Origin: Callorhinus ursinus
Taxonomy: Eukaryota > Chordata > Mammalia > Carnivora > Otariidae
Length of the DNA stretch: 64,000 nt
Direction of reading: 5' to 3'
Assembly: GCF_003265705.1 (NCBI RefSeq)
Contig: NW_020313045.1
Location: 3,241,746 to 3,305,745 of the forward strand
Shown: piece by piece, positions 1-11,019 of the stretch
Layout of the letters: each line of letters starts with the position of its first letter
Numbering within the stretch: the stretch's first letter is position 1
The notes under the pieces: model-generated
Databases searched by the model: none
Told to the model about the DNA's origin: nothing
The model's input: the letters and a program-made list of their open reading frames with translations, nothing else
Translations under genes and position numbers: made by a program

Positions 1-1254
1 ATGTAATCCAGTAACCAGGAAATGTTTTCTTATCAAGAATTTGGGAACCTCTATTTTGGGGAAATAACAAAAACCCTAAACTAATGCCTTAGGACCAATT
101 GAGTTGGAATTTTTTCCTTTGTTGCCTGGAACTCACTCTGGACTCCGTCTCTCATCAATAAAGTTATTTTACAATATGTATGAAGAGACCAGGATAGAAC
201 ATTACCTTAATTTTCCAACCATAAATAGACCCTTGTCATATAGATTATGTCTACAAAAGGACACATTTCCAACTTTATTGGGTATTACACTCTTTTCACA
301 CTGCCTTCCCTCTTTAAATTAATACTCTGACACTTAACACAGTAGAATTAATACTCTGATATCTATTTTGGGACCCTACAGAGTACCAGGCAGTTTGCCA
401 GGGATAGAGGGCATTCAACACAACTAAAAGCTAATTCATGCTGTCTGATATTCCTCTTCTGAAAGGAGGAGAGGATAATATGTAAGAGAATCTGGGCATG
501 GGCATTCTGTCTTGTTACTGTGATGTGTGGGGCTAATAGTCGTAGGAAGCGATATGTCAGTCCAAGAGTCAGCCACTTAGAGCTAGAACAAAAGCATGAG
601 ACAAGATATAATGTCAAGGAAGGTATGCATCAAGGAAAGCCAATGCAAAGGAAGTCTGGTGGGGATGGCGGGAAGCTGGACCTAGATATTCTAGGAGAGA
701 AGTCTGGGCAATGGGATAATTCTGGAATCGGACTGTGGTTGTGGAGATTTTTATATTTCCACTTCCAATAACTATGGGAATGGTTGTGCTGAAACCATGG
801 AAAGAGACTTTAGCAGAGCCTGTGAACTCAAGGAGCTTGCAGATGGCTTGAAGAGCCATTAAACATGCAGGGAAAGGGGGCTTATGATAAAGTCAGAAGA
901 AACAAATGTTAAGTAACTGGAAGGGTGATCACAAATGTCTTTAAGGATGAGATAGGATTTCAAATGGTTCTCAAAAGATGAGTAGAGAGGCAGGCAGGCA
1001 TTCTGGGTGGATGCAAATGACTTGAGCAAGCAAGAGGGAAATGTTAAATGTGATGTTGGCAGATGAGGATGGCATCTGACTAGAGTATAAGATTTGCCAT
1101 AGCCACATGAGGGTAGTTAGAAGTTTGGGTTAATAGACTCACCAAAGCTCTGATTTTTATGAAGAATTAAAATGCAATAACATTTTTAATGTTAAAAGAA
1201 CACAAAAACATACTGGAGATTAAAACTGGATTGAACAAAACTGTATTTTTTTCT
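1..1254. other. Gene-free sequence, no assigned element
   Basis: No frame here shows a recognisable protein or splice-bounded exon. The only internal structure I see is a 14-bp direct repeat (aattaatactctga) at 317-330 and 346-359. The stretch 900-1,060 has wording faintly like an old antisense L2, but too degraded to call. Confidence 0.5.
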
Positions 1255-1560
1255 TCAGTCTTTAAATTATGCACTTCATGGTGATTGTCATTCTTTCATA
1301 CACTTAACATATTGCTAAGGACTAAGTTAGGAGATGGGAGGATACCATGATTAAACCATCTATGGTTTTTTAGCTTCAAATGGTAGGGGAAACAGGACTA
1401 ACATATGTGTAACGATAAGAGAAGGAAAATCATGAATGCTCTTAAAAGGGATATGGATAAAGAACCCGAGATATTACGAAAAGAAGGAAGAGATTATCTG
1501 TGACTGGCAGTAATCAGGAAGGCTTCATGGAGAATGGGAAGGATTTATAGCATCGACTCA
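1255..1560 (-). mobile_element. Possible L2 LINE fragment (degraded)
   Basis: The + strand carries phrases typical of antisense L2, including an 'aatcaggaaggcttcatgga'-like segment near 1,513 that in L2 follows the duplicated-cargo part of the 3' region. Divergence is high and boundaries are guesses. It could be chance similarity. Confidence 0.3.
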
Positions 1561-1755
1561 GCTTAAAAATCATCTCCAAAGAGACTTTTCCCTGCCACTT
1601 TAGCATATAAAATAGGTCTTTTCTTCTGAAGTATTCTTGACTGGGCCATGGAGGAAAAAGAAAAAAAAGAAAAGGAATGAAGCATTAAGGGTCTTCATAG
1701 CTAAAAGCTGTGTCTGGAGATTACCACCCCCATTTTACCTCCATTTAGATTGGCT

Positions 1756-2330
1756 GGTTTGCTTGAGCTTGTTCATTAAATATTTCCTGAAAGCATTCTT
1801 TCTTTGTGCCAGGTGCTACTACAGCAATGGGGGATAAAGTAGTTAATAAGACAGACACAGTCCTGGCCTTCATGCAGCATATGTTCTGTGAGAAGACTGA
1901 CATCGGTCAAATAGTCACATGAATACAGTGTCAAATTGTGGTAAGGGCTATAAAGGAAAAGGAGAGCTAAGAACATGGCGCTGTGATATCTGACTGGGGC
2001 TGAGGGCCTGGGAAGCCTTCACAAATAACTAACTGAAATAGATGAATAGGAATTTACCAAGCAGAAAAGGCAGAGAGAAGAGAAGGCACAAAGGCAGTGA
2101 AATGAGAAGGTGGATGTGGCCAGAACACAAGGAAGGAGAGAGAGAGAGAGGATAAAACAATAGAGGCCCTGAATCATGCAGTATCTTATAGGAATTTAGA
2201 CTTTATCCTAATGACTCTTGGGAGTTTCTGAGCATTTTTAAATAGAGGAGTAACATGACAAGGCTTATAGTTCAAAGATTCTTCTGAGTGTCCTCTGGAG
2301 AATGGACAGAGTTTGGACAAAAATGGCAGT
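1756..2330 (-). mobile_element. L2 LINE 3' region, antisense
   Basis: Reading the + strand gives the antisense L2 order: an 'attaaatatttcctga' start, a 'gtgccaggtgct' core near 1,807, then a 'ggaagccttcacaaa' segment and a 'gagtaacatgacaagg' segment near 2,248. Keeping several segments in the right order over more than 500 bp makes this the clearest long L2 on the minus strand. It abuts the L1 that starts near 2,340. Confidence 0.6.
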
Positions 2331-2855
2331 AGCCATTTCATTAGAAAAACATTCAACAAACTAGAAATAGAATGGACTTTCCTCAATCTGAGAAGGACAT
2401 CCACTAAAAACCCACATCTAACATCATACTTGGTGTAAGATTGAATGCTTTTGACCTAAGATCAGAAACAAGACAAAGATGTCTGTTTTACCACTTTTAT
2501 TCAACATTGTACTGACTCTAGCCAGATAATTAGGCAAGAAAAATAAATAAAAAGCATCCATACTGGAAAGAAAGGAGTAAACTATCTTTATTTGCAGATA
2601 ACATGATCTTGTATATAAAAACCCTGAAGAATCCACAAGAAAGCTATTAGAATTAATAAGCAAGTTCAGGAAAGTTTCAGGATACAGGATCAAGATACAC
2701 AAATCAGTTGTATTTCTTTACACTAGCAACGAAGGATGTAAAAATGAAATAAAGTAAACAATTCAATTTGCAACAGCACCAAAAGAATGAAATACTTAAG
2801 AATAAATTAAACAAAAGAAATATAAGAGTTTTACATCAGAAATCATGAAACATTA

Positions 2856-3158
2856 TTGAAAGATCTAAATAAATGGAAAGATATACCATGTTCATGGATT
2901 GAAAGACTTAATACGGTTAAGATGGCAATACTCTCCAAAGAGATCTACAGATTCAGTGCAATCCCTATCAGTATTCCAGCTGCCTTTTTTTTTTTTGCAG
3001 AAATTGACATGCTGATCCTAACATTTATATGGAAATGTAAGAGACCCAGGATAGCCAGACCAATTTTGAAAAAGAAGAAAGTCAGAGGACTCACACTTCC
3101 TGATTTCAAAACTTACTCTAAAGTTACGATAATCAAGATAGCACTAGAATATGGATGA
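2856..3158 (+). pseudogene. Remnant of L1 ORF2 protein (C-terminal part)
   Basis: The longest open stretch in this L1 encodes about 100 residues with ORF2p hallmarks: [20 protein letters not shown] near residues 22-41 and [10 protein letters not shown] near residues 78-87. In intact L1 this segment lies after the reverse-transcriptase catalytic core. The apparent ATG is internal to ORF2 and not a real start. A poly(T) run encodes an odd FFFF stretch. The fragment lacks the endonuclease and the catalytic YADD region, so it is non-functional. Confidence 0.75.
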
Positions 3159-3728
3159 ACACAGATCAATAGAATAAAACTGAGAGTCCAAAAATAAATA
3201 TTTATATTATGGCCAACTGATTTTTGTTGGAGGTGCCACAATCGTTCAATGGGGAAAGAAAAGTCTTTAGCAAATAGTTCTTCAAGCAAAGAATAGTCTT
3301 TGTCCAATTTCAAAAAATGGGCAAAGATTTTGAATGTATATTTTCCCAAAGAAGATATAGAAACGGCCATTAAATCCATGAAAAGATGTTCAACATCATT
3401 AGTCATTAGGGAAGTGTAAATCAAAACCATGAGATACCACTTCACCCACACTTAGGCTAAAATTTAAAAGTCAGACAATAACAAGTATTGGTAAGCATGT
3501 AGAGAAATTAGAACCTTCAATACCTTGCTGGAGGAATCGTAAAATTATACAGCTATAATGCAAAAACAGTTTGGCAGTTCTTCATAAAGTTTAAAAAAAA
3601 AAAGAGTTATCATATGACCCAGTAATTCTATTCCTAAGTATCTAACCAAAAGAAATGAAAATACATGTCCATACAAAATCTGAACATAAGTACCCATAGC
3701 AGCCTTATTCAAAATAGCCCCAAAGCAG

Positions 3729-3941
3729 ATGGGGCGCCTGGGTGGCTCAGTCAGTTAAGTGTCTGACTCTTGGTTTTGGCTCAGGTAATGATCTCAGGGT
3801 CATGAGATCAAGTCCCACATCAGGGTCCATGCTCAGCTCGGAGTCTGAGATTCTCTCTCTCCCTCTGCCTCTGCCGTTCCCCCCTGGCTCTCTCTCTCTC
3901 ATATAAATAAATAAAATCTCTAAAAAACAAACAAACAAACC
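3729..3941 (+). mobile_element. Can-SINE (tRNA-derived SINE), full length, inside L1
   Basis: It starts with the diagnostic tRNA-like head (gggcgcctgggtggctcag), passes the pyrimidine-rich body and ends in an AATAAA-type, A-rich tail with (CAAA)n. Flanking target-site duplications of 19 bp lie at 3,710-3,728 and 3,942-3,960 with two mismatches. It is younger than the L1 it splits. Confidence 0.95.
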
Positions 3942-4405
3942 CAAAATAGCCTCAAAGTAGAAATAACACAAATGTTCGTCAACTGATGGATGGATAAACA
4001 AAATGTAATATATTCATACAATGAAATGTTATTTGCAATAAAACAAGAATGAAGTACTTCATTCTACATTCTACAGCATGAATGACCCTTGAAAACCTTA
4101 TGCAAGTGAAAGAAACCAAACACAAAAGACCATACATTGTGTGATTCCCTTTGTATGAAATGTCCAGTATAAATAAATCCATACAGACACAAAATAGATT
4201 AGTAGTTGCCAGGGGTCAGAGGGAGGTTAGAATGGGGAGTGACTGCTGATGGGTATAGTGTTTCTTTTTGGAGTGATGAAAATGTTCTGGAATAGATAGG
4301 GTGATGGTTGCACAGCATCGTGACTATACTAAAAACCACTGAGTTAAAACTTCCAGTGGTGGATTTCATGGTATGTGAATCACATGTACATAATACCGTT
4401 TTTAA

Positions 4406-5017
4406 AATTTTACAAAATGGTAGCAGAAAGCCAGTCAAATTTCATAACCCTGGGGAGAGATGATGGTGGCATAGAAGAGGGGGTGGCTATGGAGAGGAAA
4501 AGAAGTGGACAGATCTGAGACAGATGATGGAAAACCTTTCACAGGACTCCAGCACCCCACTCACTATCACTGTCACATCACCCTCTTCTACCCCAGCTCC
4601 AGCCCCAGCTGTGGTCAGTGGATCTAGAAGTGATGGTGGAGTAGGTTTCATTCTGGTGGGGCTATTTTTCTTAACCGGATATTGAGCAGATCCTCATACG
4701 AAGCTGATAGAGTTAAGAGTTCATCCCTGTTGAGGTAGCAGCAAAGCTTGATCCACAGCAGGGTTGCTTTATGTAAGGCAGTTTGGACATTGATTCAACA
4801 TCAGGAAGGCTGGGGCTTAATTAGTACCCTCCTCCAGCAAGCAGCTGCACTGTCCCCTCTCTTTCAGGTCCTTGTTTCACTGAACTCAGCTCAACTCAAC
4901 TCAACTCAACAATTCAAAGTTCAACTAATGTTAATGGTGTCCATTTGAGCGAAGCTTTTCTTCTCTTCCAGCAGTGAGCAACTAAACAAACATTGTGTCA
5001 TTTTAGAGCCCATCAGA
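4406..5017. other. Gene-free unique sequence
   Basis: No coding signature. It contains a short (CAACT)n run at about 4,884-4,911 and nothing else I can assign. Confidence 0.5.
4884..4911. repeat. Short (CAACT)n microsatellite
   Basis: About five near-perfect copies of caact (ctcaactcaactcaactc) follow an imperfect unit. Short and probably not highly variable. Confidence 0.7.
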
Positions 5018-5345
5018 TCAGTATCATTATCATTTCCATCTTATAGATGAGTATACAGAAGCTCCACAGCGCTGTTGTTTTTTAAGATTTTATTTACTTA
5101 TTTGACAGAGAGAGAGAGCACAAGCCGGGGAAGTGGCAGACAGAGGGAGAAGCAGACTCCCCGTTGAGCAGGGAGCCTGATAATGGGTCAGGATCCCAGA
5201 ACCCTGGGATCATAACCTGAGCTGAAGGCAGACACTTAACCGACTAAACCATGCAGGCACCCTTCACAGCATTTAAATAACTTGCTAAAGATCTCCTAAC
5301 CAGTTAAGTGGCAGAGTTGGAATTTTTATCCAAGTCTATTTGCTA
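5018..5345 (-). mobile_element. MIR SINE, antisense, split by a Can-SINE
   Basis: The left part (5,018-5,070) contains the antisense MIR core, a degraded form of the gatgaggaaactgaggca motif. The right part (5,271-5,345) continues with the 'aataacttgc' and 'agtggcagagttggaat' segments. The two halves join correctly across the inserted Can-SINE, which supports both calls. Confidence 0.7.
5071..5261 (-). mobile_element. Can-SINE, antisense
   Basis: The + strand reads poly(T), aagattttatttactta, the purine-rich body, then a head ending atgcaggcacc. Likely short target duplications are 5,062-5,070 (ctccacagc) and 5,262-5,270 (cttcacagc). It is inserted into an older MIR. The tRNA-like head has several substitutions, so this is not a recent copy. 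Confidence 0.9.
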
Positions 5346-5359
5346 AATTGATGCTTTGA

Positions 5360-5535
5360 ACCAGCCATGTAATTTGTAGCACCCAGTGCAAAATGAAAAT
5401 CTGGGACCTCTTGTTAAAAAATTATTAAGAATTTCCAGGGGAAGACAGCAGAGCACTAAGCAAAGAATAAAAACCTCCTGGGTGCGGGGCCCAGTTGGGC
5501 CGCACAGATTCACGTGCCTACGAAGCTAGCCCTGC
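5360..5535. mobile_element. Probable ancient unclassified repeat
   Basis: The wording 'cccagtgcaaaatgaaaatc' and 'ttattaagaatttccag' followed by a 'gcggggccc' segment resembles a repeat I know from many mammalian genomes but cannot name with certainty. The 113-codon frame that starts at 5,514 begins in this element, which argues against it being a gene. Confidence 0.35.
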
Positions 5536-5869
5536 ATCTGTGTTTCTCCAGTTGGCCTAATGACCAGAATTTCCTTGGGGAGGTACATAGATTTTGTAGA
5601 TTTCTAGATCTCTGCTCTGGAGAATCCAGTACAGGGGGTTGGGGTGGAACTCTGGAATCTGTATGTTACAGGTGCTTTAGCAAGCAAATCGGGAAAATTG
5701 CACTGTGCTGTGCGTCCTGGTTTTCTTGGAAGACCTACTCTGTGCTTAGCACTGTGTGTGTGTTGGGGGAGTGGGAGAGGGGACAGTCAGTATTGGGGTC
5801 AAGTCAAGTAGTTGCCTTATGCAGAGTTTCCATCTTCAAAATTTGGCCCCTCTGACACTTTCAAAACCA

Positions 5870-6560
5870 GGAGAGGGGCTCCTTTATTCATCTGAGTTGG
5901 AACTGCCTGAATTTTAAAGCCCTGCACAATTTATGCAGAGGAAGTCTTTCAAGAAGGAGAGCTGGGCCGCAGGATTCTAATCTTGAATATTCAGGGAAAG
6001 CAGCATGTCCTATTCAACACGGCTGATCAATAATGAGTGCATTCACACTCTAAATGTGTGCATTATGTACAGATACAAAATATACAATGCCCCCAAAACG
6101 GGGAAAGACATTTCTGATTGAATTTTTTTGTTTGGGTTTATAAAAATAACTTGTGGTACATCAATTACTCTCCATTTCCATGGATACAGGCAATACTTTA
6201 TTATGTAACTCTACAGCTGTGCCGGTTTTTAATATAAAACCCAGATTTTTTCATCTATTTCTCTTTCATAGTCACTGAACTGAGATAATAACATCTTTTA
6301 CCTATGAATGTATTCAGTCCCTTTCTTTCCCCCCACCATCCTGCAAACTATTATTGATTAGAATTTCATTTTGTGGCTTTTGTAATAAAATCTCCAGTAA
6401 ATGTTACCATTGCGGGCAGGGGAAGGGCGGAGTGAGAGAAAGTCATTCTTTATGTAGCGTGTGTGTAAATACGTGTGTGTAAAGAACGCAGTGTGTGTGC
6501 ACATTCTTCCTGGTCTAACAAGTGAACGTCTGGGCATTGTGTTGACTTCCAATTTGCTCT
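5870..6560. other. Repeat-free AT-rich block, candidate conserved non-coding element
   Basis: No transposon, no simple repeat and no coding frame is visible over about 700 bp. Many short AT-rich words resemble homeodomain and MEF2-like sites (for example taaaaataac, atcaatta near 6,161). Conservation is inferred from appearance only. Confidence 0.3.
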
Positions 6561-7191
6561 AGGGCAGTTTTCAAATGACTATTTATGAAATGTTGAGAAA
6601 CATTCCTCTACTTTTTTTTATTTTTAAAGAACCCACACCCTCTTTTCTGAGAACAAAACTCTGTCTCTCTACCTCTATAATTTGCAATTTGGTGCCATTG
6701 TTTTAACGCGCGGGTGATACTCCAAGTTGATTGATACCACGTAGTTCTTTCCAGGACCCCCTGCACAGAAATGGCTTCCCATCGTCCTAGCAGGGGTTGG
6801 AGCAGAGAATGATGGCAAGGAGAAAAGAAAGAGGGGAAGTGGCCTGAGAATCCAGGGCAGGCTGAAAAGGAAGCAGATTAGGGGAATGGAGCCAGATGGG
6901 ACTAGAAGGGCTACCTGGGGGGCTTCTGCCTTAGCAGATTGTCAGATTTGGAATTTTTCCACTAACAATTCAAACTGTGTGCATGTGTGTAAACAGGGCT
7001 AACTTAAGGGCCTGGAGGGTTCACTTGAAGGGCCTATCAACTCCCTGAAATTTTGGGTGAAAAATTACATATATGTGAGCATGTGCATTTTTGGAGGAAA
7101 GGATCTGTTATGGGTAGATTTGGCGGTGGCTGCCTGGCTGACAGCAATTCTTGGAGAGGTCACCCCCCACTTTTGATGACAGAGCCAGCAA
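6561..7191. other. Gene-free unique sequence
   Basis: No element or coding signal was recognised. A small local CpG cluster (taacgcgcgggtgat) near 6,705 is not a CpG island. Confidence 0.45.
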
Positions 7192-7210
7192 AGAGGCTGG
7201 GGCATGTTTA

Positions 7211-7334
7211 TTTATTTTTTTTTTATTTTTTTTTTTTAAAGATTTTATTTATTTATTCATGAGAGACAGACAGAGAGAGGGAGAGAGAGGGAGAGGCAGA
7301 GGGAGAAGCAGGCTCCCAAGGAGCAGGGAGCCCG
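7211..7334 (-). mobile_element. Can-SINE, antisense, 5'-truncated, young-looking
   Basis: Only the 3' body and a long A-rich tail (poly-T on the + strand with interspersed A) are present. The tRNA-like head is missing. A perfect 19-bp target duplication, agaggctggggcatgttta, flanks it at 7,192-7,210 and 7,335-7,353. The perfect duplication and long uninterrupted tail mark a relatively recent insertion. Confidence 0.95.
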
Positions 7335-7353
7335 AGAGGCTGGGGCATGTTTA

Positions 7354-8515
7354 AGCCAATCATCACCATCCTGGTCACACTCAAGAGGTGGGAACGTAAC
7401 TCCAGCTGGACCCATCAGAGTCCTTCCCTGGGAGTTTCTCAACTGATCTGGAGAGAAAGAGCTCACTTCACTCTCTGAGTGATGGTAAGAGGAATCAGCC
7501 ACGGTCTCCATCATGTGGTAAAAGACCATCAGCAATAGGAGGGAATAAAGGTATCATTCAGAAGGAGGAGTGAGGGTGACAGCCAGAGAGAGAGAGTACA
7601 AAAGCATGCTGACAGCACTCAATGATCTGGTTATTCCTTGGGTCAGTTCACTCATGCCCCTTCTAAATTTGGATATTTGTGTCAATAAATAGCCTTTTTT
7701 GGGTACATTAATTCTACTGGGTACCTGTCGTCCACAGCAGAAACAAATCTTGAAAGAGAATTCACAGTTTTCATCAGATTTGTGTGACCCAAATTGGGAT
7801 GAGAACATGCATGTAAGTCCTCCTCCCTCTGTGATGATCTTCAAGCATCAACGTCTCTGGGAGGGATGGCTCAGAAAGCAGTAAACAAATGCTGGGATAA
7901 ATGGGAAGAAGTTCATTCCATGCTCTCCCCATTCGTCAAGAAGATCCTGGGAATGAATGTGGGGCCTCCAGGGACTGTCCTGTGTTACCATTGCCCTTCA
8001 AATAGCCCCAGAGGTGATGGTTCTGACTTTCAGTAGACACTTATTAAACACCACTGCATGCACAGCCCCAGGCAGGTTACTATAGAGTGAAAGGGAATGA
8101 GGCTGTGGTCCATGCCTCCAACTTACATGAGGAGGTGGCCCAGAGAATATTTCCCAGCCACATTGCAAGCAGGGACATGAGGCAGGGTGCAGCAGAGACC
8201 ATGTGTGGAAGAGGAGGAAGGCAACTGGTATACCTTCCATAATTGTTATTGCCTGATTCAATTATTTAAATGATTAATTGATTCAGGAGATCACCGTAGA
8301 ACAGAGAAGAATGACAAGATATTATGGGATGCTCGGCCTTGGGCCTTGTCCCATACCCCTGTGGACTTCTTTCTCAGAAGAAGTCAGGTGCACAGGAATT
8401 CTGCTTCCCTAGCTTTTCTTTTAAGGGAGCCTCAGTGTCCCAGTCTCCCCCCACCCCATCAAAGGGTCACAATAATAATTTCAGCCCTCTCAACTTCATT
8501 GAGGTGTTGTGAGGA
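7354..8515. other. Gene-free unique sequence
   Basis: Short frames here have no recognisable domains and show no shared codon bias. No repeat was recognised. Confidence 0.45.
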
Positions 8516-8527
8516 CCTAATGGGATC

Positions 8528-8717
8528 TTTGTTTTTTTCAAGATTTTATTTATTTATTTGTCAGAGATAGAGCACAAGCAGGGGGAGCAGAAGGCAGAGG
8601 GAGAAGCAGGCTCCCTGCTAAGCAAGGAGCCCAGTGAGGGACTGGGTCCCAGGACTCTGGGATTATAGTCCTGATCTGAACGTAGATGCTTAACCGACTG
8701 AGCCATCCAGGCATCCC
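8528..8717 (-). mobile_element. Can-SINE, antisense, full length
   Basis: The + strand shows poly(T), aagattttatttatttatt, the purine-rich body, and a complementary head ending gagccatccaggcatcc. The 12-bp target duplication cctaatgggatc is perfect at 8,516-8,527 and 8,718-8,729. Confidence 0.95.
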
Positions 8718-8729
8718 CCTAATGGGATC

Positions 8730-10289
8730 ATCTACATTCAGTGGTTCACATACTCCAAGGAGTGGTATCTGGACCTATGCTGACAAGCCTCAGTCTAAGA
8801 TGGCAAATAAGCAAGAGTGAAGTCATGCTCTGTTTCTCAGCCAGTGACAGACATCACCAATCGATCCTAGGACTCTTCCTCAACCTGGCTGTGACCTTAG
8901 AATCTTTCTCAACACAACTCTCTGGGTGGCCCCCACCACTGATGGGAATTGGTATGTAAAATGAAACCCATTAAGGGTCTCTGATCCAGGTTCTTGAATG
9001 GTTGCAGGCTGGGGATCAATTTCCCAACTAATTGCTGGGAAAGGATAAAGATATAATGATATGTTGCCAACCACTTTGAAAAGGACAAAGTGGTGTAACT
9101 TTTAGGCAAACATAAACAGGAATTTAGGGGTTAGGAGAAAGGGGTTGTCATTTTAGCTGTTTAAACATATTTGCTATCATTAATAACAGAAAGCAGGAAG
9201 GTTAGCTAAAATCACTCTAATTACCTCCCCCCCAAGCATCCCTGGCTGAGCCTAGAACTGAACAGTCTGACAAGTCAAAACAGGACACAGTGTAAGTAAG
9301 TCATGATTACTTTTTGCTCCTGGGAATTTAAGAAAGTGAGAATATAAGAACAACCTGATGTAGAGGGAAATAAAACAAACAAAAAAATTTCATTTAAAAA
9401 TAAGTTTTCAGTAGTTGCAAAAGAGAGCATTTGCATTCCTCTTGGTATGTTTACCCAGAAGTGAGCAACCATATGCAAAACCCTAACTCCATCAACAACT
9501 GATTACAGGACTTGAGTGACCTTAGGTGGGGACCTGACGTTTTAGTCATCATAATTCTGAGACCCACAGCAACTACAGTGCCTCAGGCTCTCTCCGTATT
9601 GCTAGTGGCCTTGCAAAGTACCCTGGACAGAGCTGACTTCCTAATTTCCACAGTGGCTTCCAGGCCACTAGAGACTTCCTCCAAGGCTGGGGCTGGAGCC
9701 GTGGTGGGACATCCAATGGGAGCTGGAACTTGAGCTACTGCCAAAGACAAAGTCCAAGGGAGAGAGGAGTATAAATACTTTATATAAAGCATAAACGCTT
9801 TAGCTTCTCCGCTTCTCTAACTCGGCTCAGTCTCCCCACTGGGGCTTTGGGGGAGACTCTCACCAGAAGCCTATCGTTAAGGAAGTTCAGATACCACAAT
9901 TTGCAGGAGTCAAATTATGGGAGATGAAAAGGGCAAGCCAAGGCAGCTAAGTGATCTGAGAGCAAATGGGGCAGGTGACCAGCTCTTAGGGTCATGGGAC
10001 ACAAACCAAGGCAAAGCACTTCTCAGGAACCCCAGTGGCCACTTGGCCCAGAAGAGACTCAAGGACATGAAAAGCACATGGCATCTGATAGATGGCCCTT
10101 CAACCAGTTCATATGCCACCTGCCCTATGGCCATGCCCGATTCCTGGAGGTCTGACTTACTCCATTCCACGGGACGCTACCTGAACTAGGAACAGCCAGG
10201 ACCCTTTTCAGTTGCAGGTGGTTCCCTTTCTAAATGTCCGGAGTGAGAAGGTTTCAGGCCGAGACGCCTGCAGGTGTTCACGTGGGTCA
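8730..10289. other. Gene-free sequence with one promoter-like patch
   Basis: No protein family or classified repeat was recognised. Frames of up to 90 codons (for example 9,917-10,189) have no recognisable domain. The CCAAT/TATA-like patch at 9,713-9,789 is listed separately. Confidence 0.4.
9713..9789 (+). promoter_or_regulatory. Possible CCAAT + TATA promoter-like motif pair
   Basis: A CCAAT box lies at 9,713-9,717. A TATA-like tataaata lies at 9,770-9,777, about 55 bp downstream, which is the classical order and spacing. A 12-bp palindrome, ctttatataaag, follows at 9,778-9,789. There is no CpG island and no recognisable gene downstream. It could be a decayed LTR promoter or chance. Confidence 0.25.
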
Positions 10290-10690
10290 TCAGGTAGAAC
10301 TGTCTCTGTCCATCTCTGAACTCCGTGCCCTACTGTCTTTGTTCTCACGTGGTCACTTTCCATGGAGCAGCAACGTTCTTACCAGCAGCTCTAGGCTTGC
10401 ATCTCCTGTTGGCTCATCAACACCAGGGAACACTCAGCACCTTTTTCTTGAGACTTCCAGCCACCGAAGTCCCAGAGTTGAGTTTCATTGGCCTGGCTTG
10501 GGTCAAGTGTCCATGCCTGCATTGACCACGAGGCACAGGAGAGTGGAATGCCCATGTGCCCTTCCCTGGAGGCCAAGCATGAGTGGAGTAGGGCTGGGGT
10601 CAGCCTCATCTGAACAGAAGGGCCATTTTGCCTAAAGAAAACTAAGGTACTTGTCCCAAGAACAGGATGCTGGGCAGGTACAAACAATAG
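10290..10690. mobile_element. Probable ancient interspersed repeat, unclassified
   Basis: The segment from about 10,490 (ggcctggcttgggtcaagtg) through 'aagggccattttgcctaaag' and 'gatgctgggcaggtacaaac' follows a word order I know from an old mammalian repeat. Related wording appears near 12,100, 36,100 and 42,070. A 133-codon frame crosses it and is therefore unlikely to be a gene. Confidence 0.45.
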
Positions 10691-10699
10691 ATGCCTCCT

Positions 10700-10790
10700 C
10701 TACCCCTTATTCACCTCTATATCCCAACAATGTCGGGCAGGGAACCAGGGACCAAGTAAGCGCTCAGTAAATGTGGAATTGAATTGAGGT
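10700..10790 (+). mobile_element. L2 LINE 3' end fragment
   Basis: The 'tatatcccaacaatg' segment followed by 'aagcgctcagtaaatgtgga' matches the terminal part of L2 in sense orientation, just before its short 3' repeat tail. Confidence 0.5.
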
Positions 10791-11019
10791 GTAAGCACTT
10801 GCATTATACATTTATTTCTAGAACGCGATGGGTATTTTTCATACCCCAGTGGAGGAGGGAGCCTGGATTTCTTACACTGGTCTCTCTGGTGGGCAGTGGA
10901 CAGAAAGGAGCAGCACTGGCCGACATGCAGCCCTCACCACACCCCCAGATCTTTTTCCTACTGCCAGGTCTCTTGGGGACCCTGGCCAACCCAGCTGAGA
11001 GCTCATCTCCATTTACTAC

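Larger units (their letters stand above)
2340..4405 (+). mobile_element. L1 LINE, 5'-truncated, ORF2 to 3' UTR, split by a Can-SINE
   Basis: Sense L1 sequence runs from the late reverse-transcriptase part of ORF2 (near 2,345) through the ORF2 C-terminus to the old L1M-type 3' UTR. Markers of the 3' end are the 'cagccttattcaaaatag' segment at about 3,702 and the 'gtagttgccaggggtcag' segment at about 4,203. A Can-SINE interrupts it at 3,729-3,941. Numerous stops and frameshifts mean it is dead. The 3' end has lost a clear poly(A) tail. This family copies itself by target-primed reverse transcription, and 5' truncation is its usual state. Confidence 0.85.

Noticed and set aside
317..359. 14-bp direct repeat aattaatactctga
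   Set aside because: Considered as a target duplication, but the 15 bases between the copies are not a mobile element. Probably a small local duplication.
3729..3800. tRNA-like sequence at Can-SINE heads
   Set aside because: The heads derive from a tRNA but lack an intact cloverleaf and sit in retroposons, so they are not tRNA genes.
5514..5855. 113-codon + strand frame rich in Cys and Trp
   Set aside because: It starts inside a probable ancient repeat, has no known cysteine spacing and no signal peptide of convincing form.
10234..10635. 133-codon + strand frame
   Set aside because: No domain, no splice context, and its second half overlaps an ancient repeat-like segment. Overlapping frames on the other strand are just as long.
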